DNA of 64,000 nt from Clostridium uliginosum. GTDB taxonomy: Bacteria > Bacillota > Clostridia > Clostridiales > Clostridiaceae. Position numbers and translations under genes: made by a program. Each line of letters begins with the position of its first letter. Positions within the stretch are counted from its first letter, which is position 1. Below the pieces are notes generated by a model. It worked only from the letters and a program-made list of their open reading frames with translations. It did no database searches and was not told where the DNA came from. Shown piece by piece: positions 1 to 7,790 of the stretch. The stretch lies in assembly GCF_900112485.1 (NCBI RefSeq), contig NZ_FOMG01000023.1, forward strand, positions 1 to 64,000. The letters run 5' to 3'.

Positions 1-59
1 CCCATTTCTTTAATAATATATGTTAGCTTGTATTTTACAATTTTTGAGTAATTAATCAT
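1..59 (-). CDS. Start of an unidentified leftward gene (partial)
   Basis: Reading leftward, an ATG at 59-57 is preceded by a good ribosome-binding site (AAGGAGGC, 74-67) at 7 nt spacing, and the frame stays open for 19 codons to the window edge. The visible peptide begins MINYSKIVKYKL. That is too short to identify. It is divergent from the ABC importer genes that start at 273. Confidence 0.45.
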   Translation of the reverse strand, partial: MINYSKIVKYKLTYIIKEM

Positions 60-136
60 TAGTGATGCCTCCTTAAATTTTTATATATTTAAGGGGCTAC
101 GCCGCATTTTTCTATATATTTGTCAAGTGTTAATTG

Positions 137-175
137 AAAAAAAAGCAAGGTATATTTTTATACCTTACTTTTTTT
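137..175. terminator. A/T-flanked hairpin in the divergent intergenic region
   Basis: An A-run, then GCAAGGTATA, a TTTT loop, TATACCTTAC and a T-run form a terminator-shaped hairpin that would work in either direction. It lies between two divergent genes, so it cannot simply end either of them. It may be an attenuator in the leader of the importer operon or the remnant of a palindromic element. Confidence 0.5.
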
Positions 176-184
176 GAACAATAT

Positions 185-214
185 CAATGTCATTTTGTTA
201 ACTAAATGACATTG
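185..214. repeat. Perfect 11-bp inverted repeat upstream of the importer operon
   Basis: CAATGTCATTT (185-195) and AAATGACATTG (204-214) are exact inverse complements separated by 8 nt, about 60 nt before the start of the binding-protein gene. It could be a repressor operator or a leader hairpin. No Fur-like sequence was recognised. Confidence 0.45.
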
Positions 215-272
215 CTCCACAGTCGCCTTGACGATTTTTTTATTTTTCATTAAATAAACTTAGGAGGATATT

Positions 273-1181
273 ATGAAATTAAGAAACAAATTTTTATCAG
301 TAGTTTTTATAGCCATATTAACTATGACTATGTTAGTTGGTTGTGGTGCAAAAACTGCAGTAATGACAGATAGAGAAGGTAATGAATTTAATTTACCTAA
401 AAAAGTAAACACTATAATATCTACAGCACCATCTAATACAGAAGCATTAGTTGCATTAGGACTTTCGGATAAATTGATAGCCATAGACAAGTACTCAGCA
501 GACGTTGAGGGTGTAAGTGAAGAGTTACCTAAAATAGATTTTAGAAATCCAGATGCTGAAACTATTGTAGGTTTAAAGCCAGATATAATAATAGCTTCAG
601 GTCATAATAAGAGTGGAAATGAAGATCCATTTGCTGCTGTAAAGGAAGCGGGAATAGAAGTTGTATATATACCAAGTAGTTCTAGCATAGAAGGTATTTA
701 TGCAGATATTAATTTTATAGCTAAAGTTACAGGTGTGGAGAAAAAAGGTATAGAAATAGTAGATGATATGAAAAAAGAAATAAATTCTATTAAAGAAATT
801 GGTGACAAAATAACTGATAAAAAGAATGTTTATTTTGAAATAGGATCAACACCCTCTTTATTTAGCTTTGGTAATAGTACATTTTTAAATGAAATGATAG
901 AACTTACTGGAGCAGAGAATATATTAGCAAATGAAACTGGATGGATATCTCCAAGTAGTGAAGTTATAGTAAAAGCTAATCCAGACGTAATACTTACTAA
1001 TGAAGCAGCAGAAAATATTGCTCAAGATATTAAAACTCGTGATGGATGGAGCAATGTTACTGCTGTTAAGGAAAATAATATATTTGTTGTTGATAAGAAC
1101 TCATCATCTAGACCATCTCAAAAGATAATAAAAGCGCTTAAGGAAATGGCTAAGGCCATTTATCCAGAAAAATATGAATAA
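273..1181 (+). CDS. ABC importer substrate-binding lipoprotein (FepB/BtuF family)
   Basis: 302 aa. The N-terminus has a lysine/arginine start, a hydrophobic stretch and a lipobox (LVGC) with the lipidated cysteine near residue 24, so it is probably anchored on the outer face of the membrane. The body carries the metal-receptor/BtuF signature: TAPSNTEALVALGL near residue 50 and the NPDAE...LKPDIIIASG segment near 95-110. The family delivers cobalamin, ferric siderophores or heme to a FecCD-type permease. The start is fixed by AGGAGG at 262-267. The stop overlaps the permease start by 8 nt, indicating translational coupling. The substrate cannot be told from sequence; I saw no cobalamin-riboswitch box upstream. 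Confidence 0.85.
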   Translation: MKLRNKFLSVVFIAILTMTMLVGCGAKTAVMTDREGNEFNLPKKVNTIISTAPSNTEALVALGLSDKLIAIDKYSADVEGVSEELPKIDFRNPDAETIVGLKPDIIIASGHNKSGNEDPFAAVKEAGIEVVYIPSSSSIEGIYADINFIAKVTGVEKKGIEIVDDMKKEINSIKEIGDKITDKKNVYFEIGSTPSLFSFGNSTFLNEMIELTGAENILANETGWISPSSEVIVKANPDVILTNEAAENIAQDIKTRDGWSNVTAVKENNIFVVDKNSSSRPSQKIIKALKEMAKAIYPEKYE

Positions 1182-2193
1182 GAATAAAAAATTAATAATA
1201 CTATCAATTCCTTTAGTATTTTTAGTTTTATGTATTGGAACTTCGATTGGAAGTTACAATATTAGCATAGTAGATATTTTATATATACTTGGATATAAAA
1301 TTTTTGGAATTCCATTAATTCAAGGGATTAATATTAATGATATATCAATAATTTGGAGTTTAAGATTACCAAGAGTTTTATTAGCTTTTATAGTAGGCGG
1401 AGCATTATCAGTAAGTGGAGCTGTAGTTCAATCAGTACTTAAAAATCCACTGGCCTCTCCTTATACTTTAGGAGTGTCTTCAGGAGCCTCTCTTGGAGTT
1501 GGATTACTTATAGTATCAGGATTTTCAATACCATTTATAGGAAAACTAACAATGCCACTAGTAGGTTTTTTATGTGGTGTTATAACTGTATTTGTTATTG
1601 TTAAGTTTTCATCTAAGGTTGATAAGGGTATGTCAAATACAACAATTATCTTATCGGGTATGGTGTTTTCATTATTTTTTAATGCTATACTTACAACTAT
1701 AACAGCATTATACAGTGAGGATATAAAAAGTATAACACTTTGGCAAATGGGCTCTTTTTCTATGAAAGGATGGTCATATGTGAAAGTTGGTATACCATTT
1801 TTTATAATAGGAGTTATAGGAGTTGTACTTTATTGTAAGGAAATGGATATATTATCTTTTGGAGAAGATGAAGCAAAATCAGTAGGTGTAGATACAAGTA
1901 GAATAAAGAAAAAATTACTTATTTTTTCAGCAATATTAACAGGAAGTGCTGTAGCTTTAAGTGGAACTATTGGGTTTGTGGATTTAATTGTTCCCCATGT
2001 TGTAAGAAGAATATTTGGATCAAAGCATAGTTATGTAATTCCAATGTGCATAATTTCTGGAGGATGTTTTATGGTGCTTACGGATTTAGTGGCAAGAACT
2101 ATAGTAGTTCCATCAGAACTGCCAGTTGGAGCTATAACAGCACTAATAGGAGCTCCAGTCTTTGCGTACATATATTTTAAAAAATCTAAGTAG
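1174..2193 (+). CDS. ABC importer permease, FecCD/BtuC family
   Basis: 339 aa, nearly all membrane segments (about 9-10 predicted), which is the normal size for FecCD/BtuC permeases. The family motifs are visible: SLRLPRVLLAF near residue 60, VSGAVVQSVLKNPLASP near 80-100, and the C-terminal cytoplasmic coupling stretch ending GFVDLIVPHVVRR. It would form a homodimeric channel with the ATPase encoded next (9 nt gap to its ATG) and receive substrate from the lipoprotein encoded before it. The overlapping start argues for one co-translated operon. Substrate class is iron complex, heme or cobalamin. Confidence 0.88.
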   Translation: MNKNKKLIILSIPLVFLVLCIGTSIGSYNISIVDILYILGYKIFGIPLIQGININDISIIWSLRLPRVLLAFIVGGALSVSGAVVQSVLKNPLASPYTLGVSSGASLGVGLLIVSGFSIPFIGKLTMPLVGFLCGVITVFVIVKFSSKVDKGMSNTTIILSGMVFSLFFNAILTTITALYSEDIKSITLWQMGSFSMKGWSYVKVGIPFFIIGVIGVVLYCKEMDILSFGEDEAKSVGVDTSRIKKKLLIFSAILTGSAVALSGTIGFVDLIVPHVVRRIFGSKHSYVIPMCIISGGCFMVLTDLVARTIVVPSELPVGAITALIGAPVFAYIYFKKSK

Positions 2194-2201
2194 GTGATTT
2201 T

Positions 2202-2957
2202 ATGTTAGAGCTTAAGAACATTAGTTGTGGATATGATGGAGTGGATGTTGTAAGAAATATTACATTAGAAGCTAAAAGAGGAGAAATTCTTTGCATAGTC
2301 GGTCCTAATGGATGTGGGAAAAGTACACTTTTAAAGTCAATAGGTAAGCTTATTGAATATAGAGGAGATATAGTATTAGACTCTAAAGATATAGAAAAAT
2401 TAAATAGAAAAGAGTTAGCTAAAAATATTGCATTAATGACACAAACTAGTAATATATACTTTCCATATACTGTTTATGAAACAGTATCTTTAGGGAGGTA
2501 TGCTTATTTAAAGGGGGCATTATCGTCTTTAAGCAAAGAAGATAATGCTATTATAATTGAAGCTATAAAAAGTGTTGGTATTATTGAGTTAAAGGATAAG
2601 CTTATAAGTGAATTATCTGGTGGACAGCTTCAAAGAGTATTCCTAGCAAGAGCCTTTGCTCAAAATCCAGAGGTTATTTTATTAGATGAACCAACAAATC
2701 ATCTAGACTTAAAGTGTCAAGTTGAAATTTTAGAATATTTAAGTCTTTGGACCAAAGAAAATAATAAAATTGTAATAGCTGTATTACATGATTTAAATTT
2801 GGTTAATTTATTTAGTGAAAAAGTTGTAATGTTAAATCAAGGAGAAATCATAGGGCAAGGAACACCTAAAGAGGTTTTTTTAGAAGACGACTTAGAGAAG
2901 GTTTATGATATAAATGTAAAAAGATTTATGCTTAATGCACTAGGAAAATGGCAATAA
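2202..2957 (+). CDS. ABC importer ATPase (FepC/BtuD type)
   Basis: 251 aa with all ATPase motifs in order: Walker A GPNGCGKST near residues 34-42, a Q-loop glutamine in LMTQTSN, the ABC signature LSGGQ near 138, Walker B VILLDEPTNHLD near 159, and the switch histidine in AVLHDLN. Length is standard for FepC/BtuD. It is the third gene of the three-gene importer operon, and its ribosome-binding site (TAGGTGA) overlaps the permease stop. No obvious terminator follows directly. Confidence 0.9.
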   Translation: MLELKNISCGYDGVDVVRNITLEAKRGEILCIVGPNGCGKSTLLKSIGKLIEYRGDIVLDSKDIEKLNRKELAKNIALMTQTSNIYFPYTVYETVSLGRYAYLKGALSSLSKEDNAIIIEAIKSVGIIELKDKLISELSGGQLQRVFLARAFAQNPEVILLDEPTNHLDLKCQVEILEYLSLWTKENNKIVIAVLHDLNLVNLFSEKVVMLNQGEIIGQGTPKEVFLEDDLEKVYDINVKRFMLNALGKWQ

Positions 2958-3185
2958 AAAAGTTTAGATTAAATATCTTTCAGAGGCCTTAATGACATAA
3001 ATGACTTTAAAATTAATGTCTGCTTAGAAAATGGAGAAGAATATTATAGCTTTGTTTATTATGGTTCAATCTTATGAGTATATTGAAATTCTTGTCTTTT
3101 TATAATAAAAAATGGTATTATTATAAAAAGATTAGTTACACATATCTAAGATAGAAGTAGATAGTTTGGGGATAGAGGGAAAAAC

Positions 3186-3746
3186 ATGAATATAATAAAT
3201 CATTTCAAAACAATTACAAATCATAAATTATTAGTTATGAAATATTGCTTTAGGGTCGGATTGTATAAGCAAGGCTTGCTTCATGATCTTTCTAAATATT
3301 CATGGATAGAATTTTCAGCAGGAATAAAATATTATAAAGGAGATGTTAGTCCTAATGGTATACAAAAGAGTATTGAAGGATATTCTAAGGCATGGCTTCA
3401 CCATAAAGGAAGAAATAAACATCATCTTGAATATTGGATTGACTATGGAATAAATCCTAAAGAGGGACTTGTTGGAATGAATATGCCAATTCAATATGTA
3501 GTAGAAATGTTTATAGATAGAATGTCTGCTTCAATAAATTATCAAAAGGAAAATTATACTGATAGAAGTGCATTAGAATATTATAAAGCGGGAAAGGATC
3601 ATTATATTTTACATAATGACACAAGAAAAACTTTAGAAATATTACTTAATAAGCTTGCTAATGAAGGCGAAGAGGCAACTTTAAAATACATTAAAAATGA
3701 TGTTTTAAAACAGCACCTTGTAAATAATAAATTTTTAGATATATAA
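3186..3746 (+). CDS. DUF5662 family protein
   Basis: 186 aa, soluble, with no signal peptide or membrane segment. It matches from memory the clostridial DUF5662 family: an N-terminal NHFKTITNHK stretch, LLHDLSKYSW near residue 33 (an HD-like His-Asp pair) and a histidine-rich HHKGRNKHHLEYW segment near 78. The histidine/aspartate clusters suggest metal binding, but no activity is established that I know of. A weak purine-rich site (GATAGAGGG) precedes the ATG. It stands alone between the importer operon and the YhaM-like gene. Confidence 0.7.
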   Translation: MNIINHFKTITNHKLLVMKYCFRVGLYKQGLLHDLSKYSWIEFSAGIKYYKGDVSPNGIQKSIEGYSKAWLHHKGRNKHHLEYWIDYGINPKEGLVGMNMPIQYVVEMFIDRMSASINYQKENYTDRSALEYYKAGKDHYILHNDTRKTLEILLNKLANEGEEATLKYIKNDVLKQHLVNNKFLDI

Positions 3747-3861
3747 GTTCTAATTAAGATTTTACAGTTAATTTATCATATAGTATATTTAATAGAACAT
3801 ATATAAATAATTTTTTTACACATACTACAATTTATAAAATAAATTTAATTTGGAGGAATAT

Positions 3862-4764
3862 ATGAATACAAAAGAGACATTTTTACGTGATATAGAAAGT
3901 GGAAAGAATATAAAAATATCATTAATGGTAATGAAAATAATATTTAAAGATCCGAATAAGATTGTATGTATATTAGCAGATAAAAGTGGAGAAATAAAAG
4001 CTAATATACCAAATAAAAAAGGAGATATTACAGAAGGAAGAGTAATAGAGTTAGAAGGAATTAAAGATAATAACTTAGATGTAAAAAAATATGAGTTTCT
4101 TTCAGACTATAACCTTCAAGATTATCTTCCAACAGTAAATAGACCCATTGAAGAGATTATGGATGAAATTGAATTATATACAGATCAATATATAATTTCA
4201 AGAGAAGGCAAAGCTTTAAATGATTATTTCTTTAAAAATGAAGAATTCTTAGATAAATTTAAAAGAGGTATAGGTGGAGTATCTATGCATCATAACTATA
4301 TAGGAGGACTTGCAGAGCACACTTTAAATGTTATGCATTTAACCTCAATGCTTTGTGAAAGGTATGATTGCAGAAGAACAGAAACTGCAGTATTAGCTGC
4401 AAAACTTCACGATATTGGGAAAATTTATGAATTGTATTATGATGGTCCTTTTAAATATACACTTAGAGGAGAAATGGAAGGTCATATTGTTATTGGAGTA
4501 GAGATGTTAGATAAGGCTATTAGAGAAAATCCTACATTATATTCAGAGGATTTTGTTATGAGAATGAAGGGTTGTATCGTTCAACATCATGGAAAGCTTG
4601 AATATGGTTCTCCAAGAACGATGAAAATGGAGGAAGCATTTATACTTAATTATGCTGATTCTATAGATGCTACTATGAATAAAATTTCTCAATTAAAGGA
4701 TAAAACAGAATCTGGTACATGGTCAGAATATGATAGAAGAATTGAAACCAAGTTGTATCTATAA
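3862..4764 (+). CDS. yhaM: YhaM-like 3'-5' exoribonuclease (OB-fold plus HD domain)
   Basis: 300 aa from the ATG at 3862. A TTG 12 nt earlier is in frame but overlaps the GGAGG ribosome-binding site, so the ATG is preferred. The N-terminal part (about 1-90) resembles the nucleic-acid-binding OB-fold of YhaM. The C-terminal part is an HD phosphohydrolase domain, with histidines in HHNYIGGLAEHT near 140, the metal-binding HD pair at 183-184 (LHDIGK) and VQHHGKLEYGSP near 235. In Bacillus, YhaM is a 3'-5' exonuclease acting on RNA and DNA. It is followed by a palindromic element that can serve as terminator. Confidence 0.82.
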   Translation: MNTKETFLRDIESGKNIKISLMVMKIIFKDPNKIVCILADKSGEIKANIPNKKGDITEGRVIELEGIKDNNLDVKKYEFLSDYNLQDYLPTVNRPIEEIMDEIELYTDQYIISREGKALNDYFFKNEEFLDKFKRGIGGVSMHHNYIGGLAEHTLNVMHLTSMLCERYDCRRTETAVLAAKLHDIGKIYELYYDGPFKYTLRGEMEGHIVIGVEMLDKAIRENPTLYSEDFVMRMKGCIVQHHGKLEYGSPRTMKMEEAFILNYADSIDATMNKISQLKDKTESGTWSEYDRRIETKLYL

Positions 4765-4772
4765 TAGATTTA

Positions 4773-4845
4773 GGCACATGAAAGAAAATAAAAAGTATCT
4801 GCTTTTTACTAGATAAAAAGTTGATACTTTTTTTAGTTAAAGCAC
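4773..4845. repeat. Truncated family B palindromic element acting as terminator
   Basis: It begins with the family B end GGCACATGAAAGAAAATA directly after a TTA triplet, and its far end has decayed (AAAGCAC). Its interior AAAAAGTATC (4790-4799) pairs with GATACTTTTTTT (4823-4834), a hairpin followed by T residues just after the YhaM-like stop, so it should end transcription. Confidence 0.65.
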
Positions 4846-4868
4846 AAATATTTGAAGTTTAAATTAAT

Positions 4869-4966
4869 GGCTATGTTTTAAGTAAATGTTGATATTGTAA
4901 TATAAAGTTCGTGGACAGTGGAATTGACTTTATATTAAAATATCAACACTATTTTAAAACATAGCC
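4869..4966. repeat. Family A palindromic element
   Basis: 98 bp, almost fully self-complementary. GGCTATGTTTTAA...GTTGATATT at the left end is mirrored by AATATCAACA...TTTTAAAACATAGCC at the right, with ACTTTATATT pairing in between. No coding capacity. The rest of the gap to 5225 shows nothing I recognise beyond the ribosome-binding site GGAGTG of the next gene. Confidence 0.8.
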
Positions 4967-5225
4967 CAATTAATAAAGCAATTTATAAATATGAGAAGTA
5001 TATGAAAAAATTATTTATTTTACCATAATTATCTCGCCAAATTCTTATGAAATACACTTATTATTACCAAAATGTTCTATGTGCTTTAAAGATATAGGAC
5101 ATGGTTCCATTTCTAAACACTTTACTTTCTCTATGAAGCTTTATGAACTGTTTAACCATATTGAGTATATCACTATGCTATACTTATATCCGAAAGAAAC
5201 GTATTGAATAAGGAGTGTATAACAA

Positions 5226-5786
5226 ATGAGTGAAAAACAGAAGATGTTAAATGGTGAAATATATAATGCATATGATGAAAGTTTAATACTTTTAAGAAAT
5301 AAGGCTAGACATCTTACAAAATTATATAATAATACAGACCCTGAGGAAACAGAAGAAAGAATAAAAATTATTAAAAAATTATTTGGTAAAATAGGAGGAA
5401 ACTTTGAATTAGAACCTCCTTTTTATTGTGATTATGGTACTAATATTGAAGCTGGAGAAAGCTTCTATGCAAACTTTAATTTTTTAGTTTTAGATGATGG
5501 ACTAGTAAAAATTGGAGATGACGTATTAATAGGTCCTAATGTAAGTATATTTACTGCAACTCATCTAATTGATCCTAAATTAAGACCTAAAAATGCTGAT
5601 TATACAAAATCTGTAACGATAGGAAATAATGTATGGATCGGTGGGGGATCAATAATAAATCCAGGTATAAGTATTGGAGATAATAGCGTAATAGGTTCTG
5701 GTAGCGTGGTTACGAAGAATATTCCAGCCAATGTTGTCGCTGCTGGAAATCCTTGTAAAATAATAAAAAATATTGATGAAAAATGA
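5226..5786 (+). CDS. Maltose/galactoside O-acetyltransferase family (hexapeptide repeat)
   Basis: 186 aa, the usual size for Maa/LacA/NodL-type enzymes. It starts with the family N-terminus MSEKQKMLNGEIYNAYD and ends in left-handed beta-helix hexapeptide repeats (IGPNVSIFTATH near 97-108, then IGNNVWIGGGSIINPGISIG near 132-151, then SVVTKNIPANVVAAGNP). The catalytic histidine is expected in the TATH segment. The family transfers acetyl from acetyl-CoA to sugars or glycans. It is monocistronic, with its own terminator. Confidence 0.88.
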   Translation: MSEKQKMLNGEIYNAYDESLILLRNKARHLTKLYNNTDPEETEERIKIIKKLFGKIGGNFELEPPFYCDYGTNIEAGESFYANFNFLVLDDGLVKIGDDVLIGPNVSIFTATHLIDPKLRPKNADYTKSVTIGNNVWIGGGSIINPGISIGDNSVIGSGSVVTKNIPANVVAAGNPCKIIKNIDEK

Positions 5787-5801
5787 TAAAGTTATTTAAT
5801 C

Positions 5802-5838
5802 AAGACTTTCACTAATAAAAATAAGTGAAAGTCTTTTA
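5802..5838 (+). terminator. Rho-independent terminator
   Basis: AAGACTTTCACT (5802-5813) pairs perfectly with AGTGAAAGTCTT (5824-5835) over a 10-nt loop and runs into TTT. It follows the acetyltransferase stop by 15 nt. Confidence 0.85.
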
Positions 5839-5910
5839 AGATTTCAAAGTAATACAAGCTAAGGCATATTCAAACAAATTGCCTTCTACATATGAAAGGA
5901 ACGATTAATT

Positions 5911-6903
5911 TTGAAAAACATAGCTAGTTTAACATTAAAAAGAGATTTATATTATGCTAAAAATGGTATATGTAATTGCTTGATTTCAGGTATAACCTGG
6001 GGAATGGATGCTGTACTTCTTGGTTATTTATTAACAAAGTATCCATTTAACGATACTAATACTGTTATACAAGCATCTCTTATAGCAGCCTGTATACATA
6101 CAGGATTTTCATCTCTTTTTATTTTACTTTACAATTTACATACTGGTAAAATAAAAGAATTTGGTAGATGCCTATTTAGTAAAATGGGTGTACTTATTAT
6201 TATTTGTGCAGTATGTAGTGGACCACTGGCAATGTCAGGATTTTTACTTGGAATTAATATGGCAGGAGCTTCATATACATCAGTTATAACTTCTAGTTAT
6301 CCTGCTATAGGAACGATTTTAGCTGTAATATTTCTTAAAGAAAAATTAAATAAAAGAACTTTAATAGGAATTTTGTGTTGTGTTGTAGGAAGTATAGCGA
6401 CAGGATATGTAGCACCAACTACTACATTATATCCTAATTTTAATTTAGGAATAATATGTGCTTTTATGGCTGCACTAGGATGGGGTTTAGAAGGCGTTTT
6501 TGGGGCTTATGTTATGGATATTGTAGATCCTGAAATAGCTATTTCAGTTAGGCAAACATCTTCTTTCTTCATGTATATACTTTTTGTTATTCCATTTATA
6601 AAAGGATTTAAAATATTAGCTAATTCATTTACACCCTCTAATATGTTAATTTTAATATCAGCAGGTATAGTATGTAGTATATCTTATATAACTTGGTACC
6701 GTGGCTTAAGTATGACCGGAGTGGGCAGAGCTATGGCTCTTAATATTACTTATCCTATCTGGGTTATAATATTAGAATGGTTAATAAAAGGTGTACATGC
6801 TTCTCCAAATTTGATAATTGGATGTTTAATAATTGTGTTTGGAGCAATTTTGGTTTCAGGAAACCCAAAAGAAATGCTAAAATTAAGGGAATATGAGGAG
6901 TAA
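5911..6903 (+). CDS. EamA/DMT-family transporter
   Basis: 330 aa from a TTG at 5911, supported by AAAGGA upstream. It shows about ten hydrophobic segments in two halves, each with EamA features. The first half has SYPAIGTILAVIFLKEKLNKRTLIGI near residues 130-155, and the second ends with a GVGRAMALNITYPIW...GCLIIVFGAILVSG stretch. The family exports metabolites such as amino acids or nucleotide-sugar-like compounds. The substrate is unknown. The small downstream gene starts 4 nt after its stop and their products are probably co-made. Confidence 0.82.
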   Translation: MKNIASLTLKRDLYYAKNGICNCLISGITWGMDAVLLGYLLTKYPFNDTNTVIQASLIAACIHTGFSSLFILLYNLHTGKIKEFGRCLFSKMGVLIIICAVCSGPLAMSGFLLGINMAGASYTSVITSSYPAIGTILAVIFLKEKLNKRTLIGILCCVVGSIATGYVAPTTTLYPNFNLGIICAFMAALGWGLEGVFGAYVMDIVDPEIAISVRQTSSFFMYILFVIPFIKGFKILANSFTPSNMLILISAGIVCSISYITWYRGLSMTGVGRAMALNITYPIWVIILEWLIKGVHASPNLIIGCLIIVFGAILVSGNPKEMLKLREYEE

Positions 6904-6907
6904 TAAT

Positions 6908-7258
6908 ATGAAAATGAAATTACCAATGAAATTTAGAATACTTCAAATAATTTGCGAAAGAAGTATTCAACTTAAAATAATAGATACATGTGAAATAATA
7001 AATCTAATTAATTTAGAATATGGGAATGAAAAACAAAGTTGTGCTAAAACTATAAAAACACATATTCTAGCACTAAAAGCAGTAGGGTTAATTGCAGAAA
7101 TTCATGTTTATGAAAATAACGATCAATTAATATCTGAATATAAATCAACTCGTGAAGGCTTTAACAGAATGAAACTTATACCTAATACTGCTGAAAGCTA
7201 TAAAGAATGGCTACCTTTCAAAGGACGAGTTAGTGCTTTAATAAATCATATTAGCTAA
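6908..7258 (+). CDS. Small winged-helix-like protein coupled to the EamA transporter
   Basis: 116 aa from the ATG at 6908. An upstream in-frame ATG at 6893 lies inside the previous gene, and its codons form the GAGGAG ribosome-binding site, so 6908 is preferred. The composition and helix pattern (KFRILQIICERS..., KTIKTHILALKAVGLI...) look like a winged-helix DNA-binding domain, but I do not recognise a named family. Being 4 nt downstream of the transporter gene, it may regulate that transporter. Function remains unassigned. Confidence 0.6.
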   Translation: MKMKLPMKFRILQIICERSIQLKIIDTCEIINLINLEYGNEKQSCAKTIKTHILALKAVGLIAEIHVYENNDQLISEYKSTREGFNRMKLIPNTAESYKEWLPFKGRVSALINHIS

Positions 7259-7261
7259 AAG

Positions 7262-7469
7262 GGGACTATACTCATTTAGACGTTCTTAAGTGAGAGTCAA
7301 AAAGTGAATGTCCAAATTTTATATTTGGAAACATGAACTTTCTCTGTGAGCATTTTATATTTTGTTGCTCGAACTTACTCAGCGAATGAATATGAGTCGA
7401 GTTTCCTGTATCAATTTCCTAGCCCACTTTACAATATATAACAATATCAACATGGTTTTAAAACAAAGC
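7262..7469. repeat. Family A palindromic element, one arm truncated
   Basis: This matches, in the opposite direction, the inner and outer parts of the large element at 53517-53810. It has an ATACTCATTTAGACGTTCTTAAG segment, then the shared TACTCAGCGAATGAATAT module (about 7376-7393), then TTAGCCCACT, then an end with AACAATATCAACA and TTTTAAAACAAAGC. The left terminal arm is missing. It occupies much of the 530-bp gap before the M13 peptidase gene. Confidence 0.75.
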
Positions 7470-7566
7470 GTAATTTTTATATTTTAAGTTTATTATTTGT
7501 TTTTCTGTTATATAACCAATTAGTATTATAATATTTTACATATTTACTTTAAAATCAATAAAAAGT

Positions 7567-7671
7567 AATGTACAATTAGATATTATCCAGGGAGATGCAA
7601 ATGTACCATTAATTCCCCTAGGGGCTATGAACAAATTTGGAAGAGGAATGATTGTAGATATGATTAGATGA
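7567..7671 (+). pseudogene. 3' fragment of a lost gene
   Basis: A short frame ending at a TGA (7669-7671) encodes a peptide with protein-like composition, including VQLDIIQGDANVPLIPLG and NKFGRGMIVDMIR. It has no start codon or ribosome-binding site, and its beginning fades into AT-rich sequence next to a palindromic element. It looks like the tail of a longer protein whose 5' part was deleted. I could not identify the parent family. Confidence 0.4.
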
Positions 7672-7790
7672 TTTGAAAATAAGAAAGTTCTTTAATCATA
7701 GATATATAAATTTAATTGAAAGGACTTATCTAGTTTTAAGTTTGAGTAAGACATTAAAAATTTTTATCAAGAAATGGGGATGACTTTTAA

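Noticed and set aside
1-272. Possible cobalamin or iron-responsive riboswitch ahead of the importer operon
   Set aside because: I looked for a B12-box-like GCCACTG and other conserved riboswitch cores and saw none. Only generic hairpins are present.
3000-3077. A 25-codon open stretch resembling protein sequence between the ABC ATPase and DUF5662 genes
   Set aside because: It has no start codon and is preceded by an in-frame stop. It is too short to tell from chance in AT-rich DNA.
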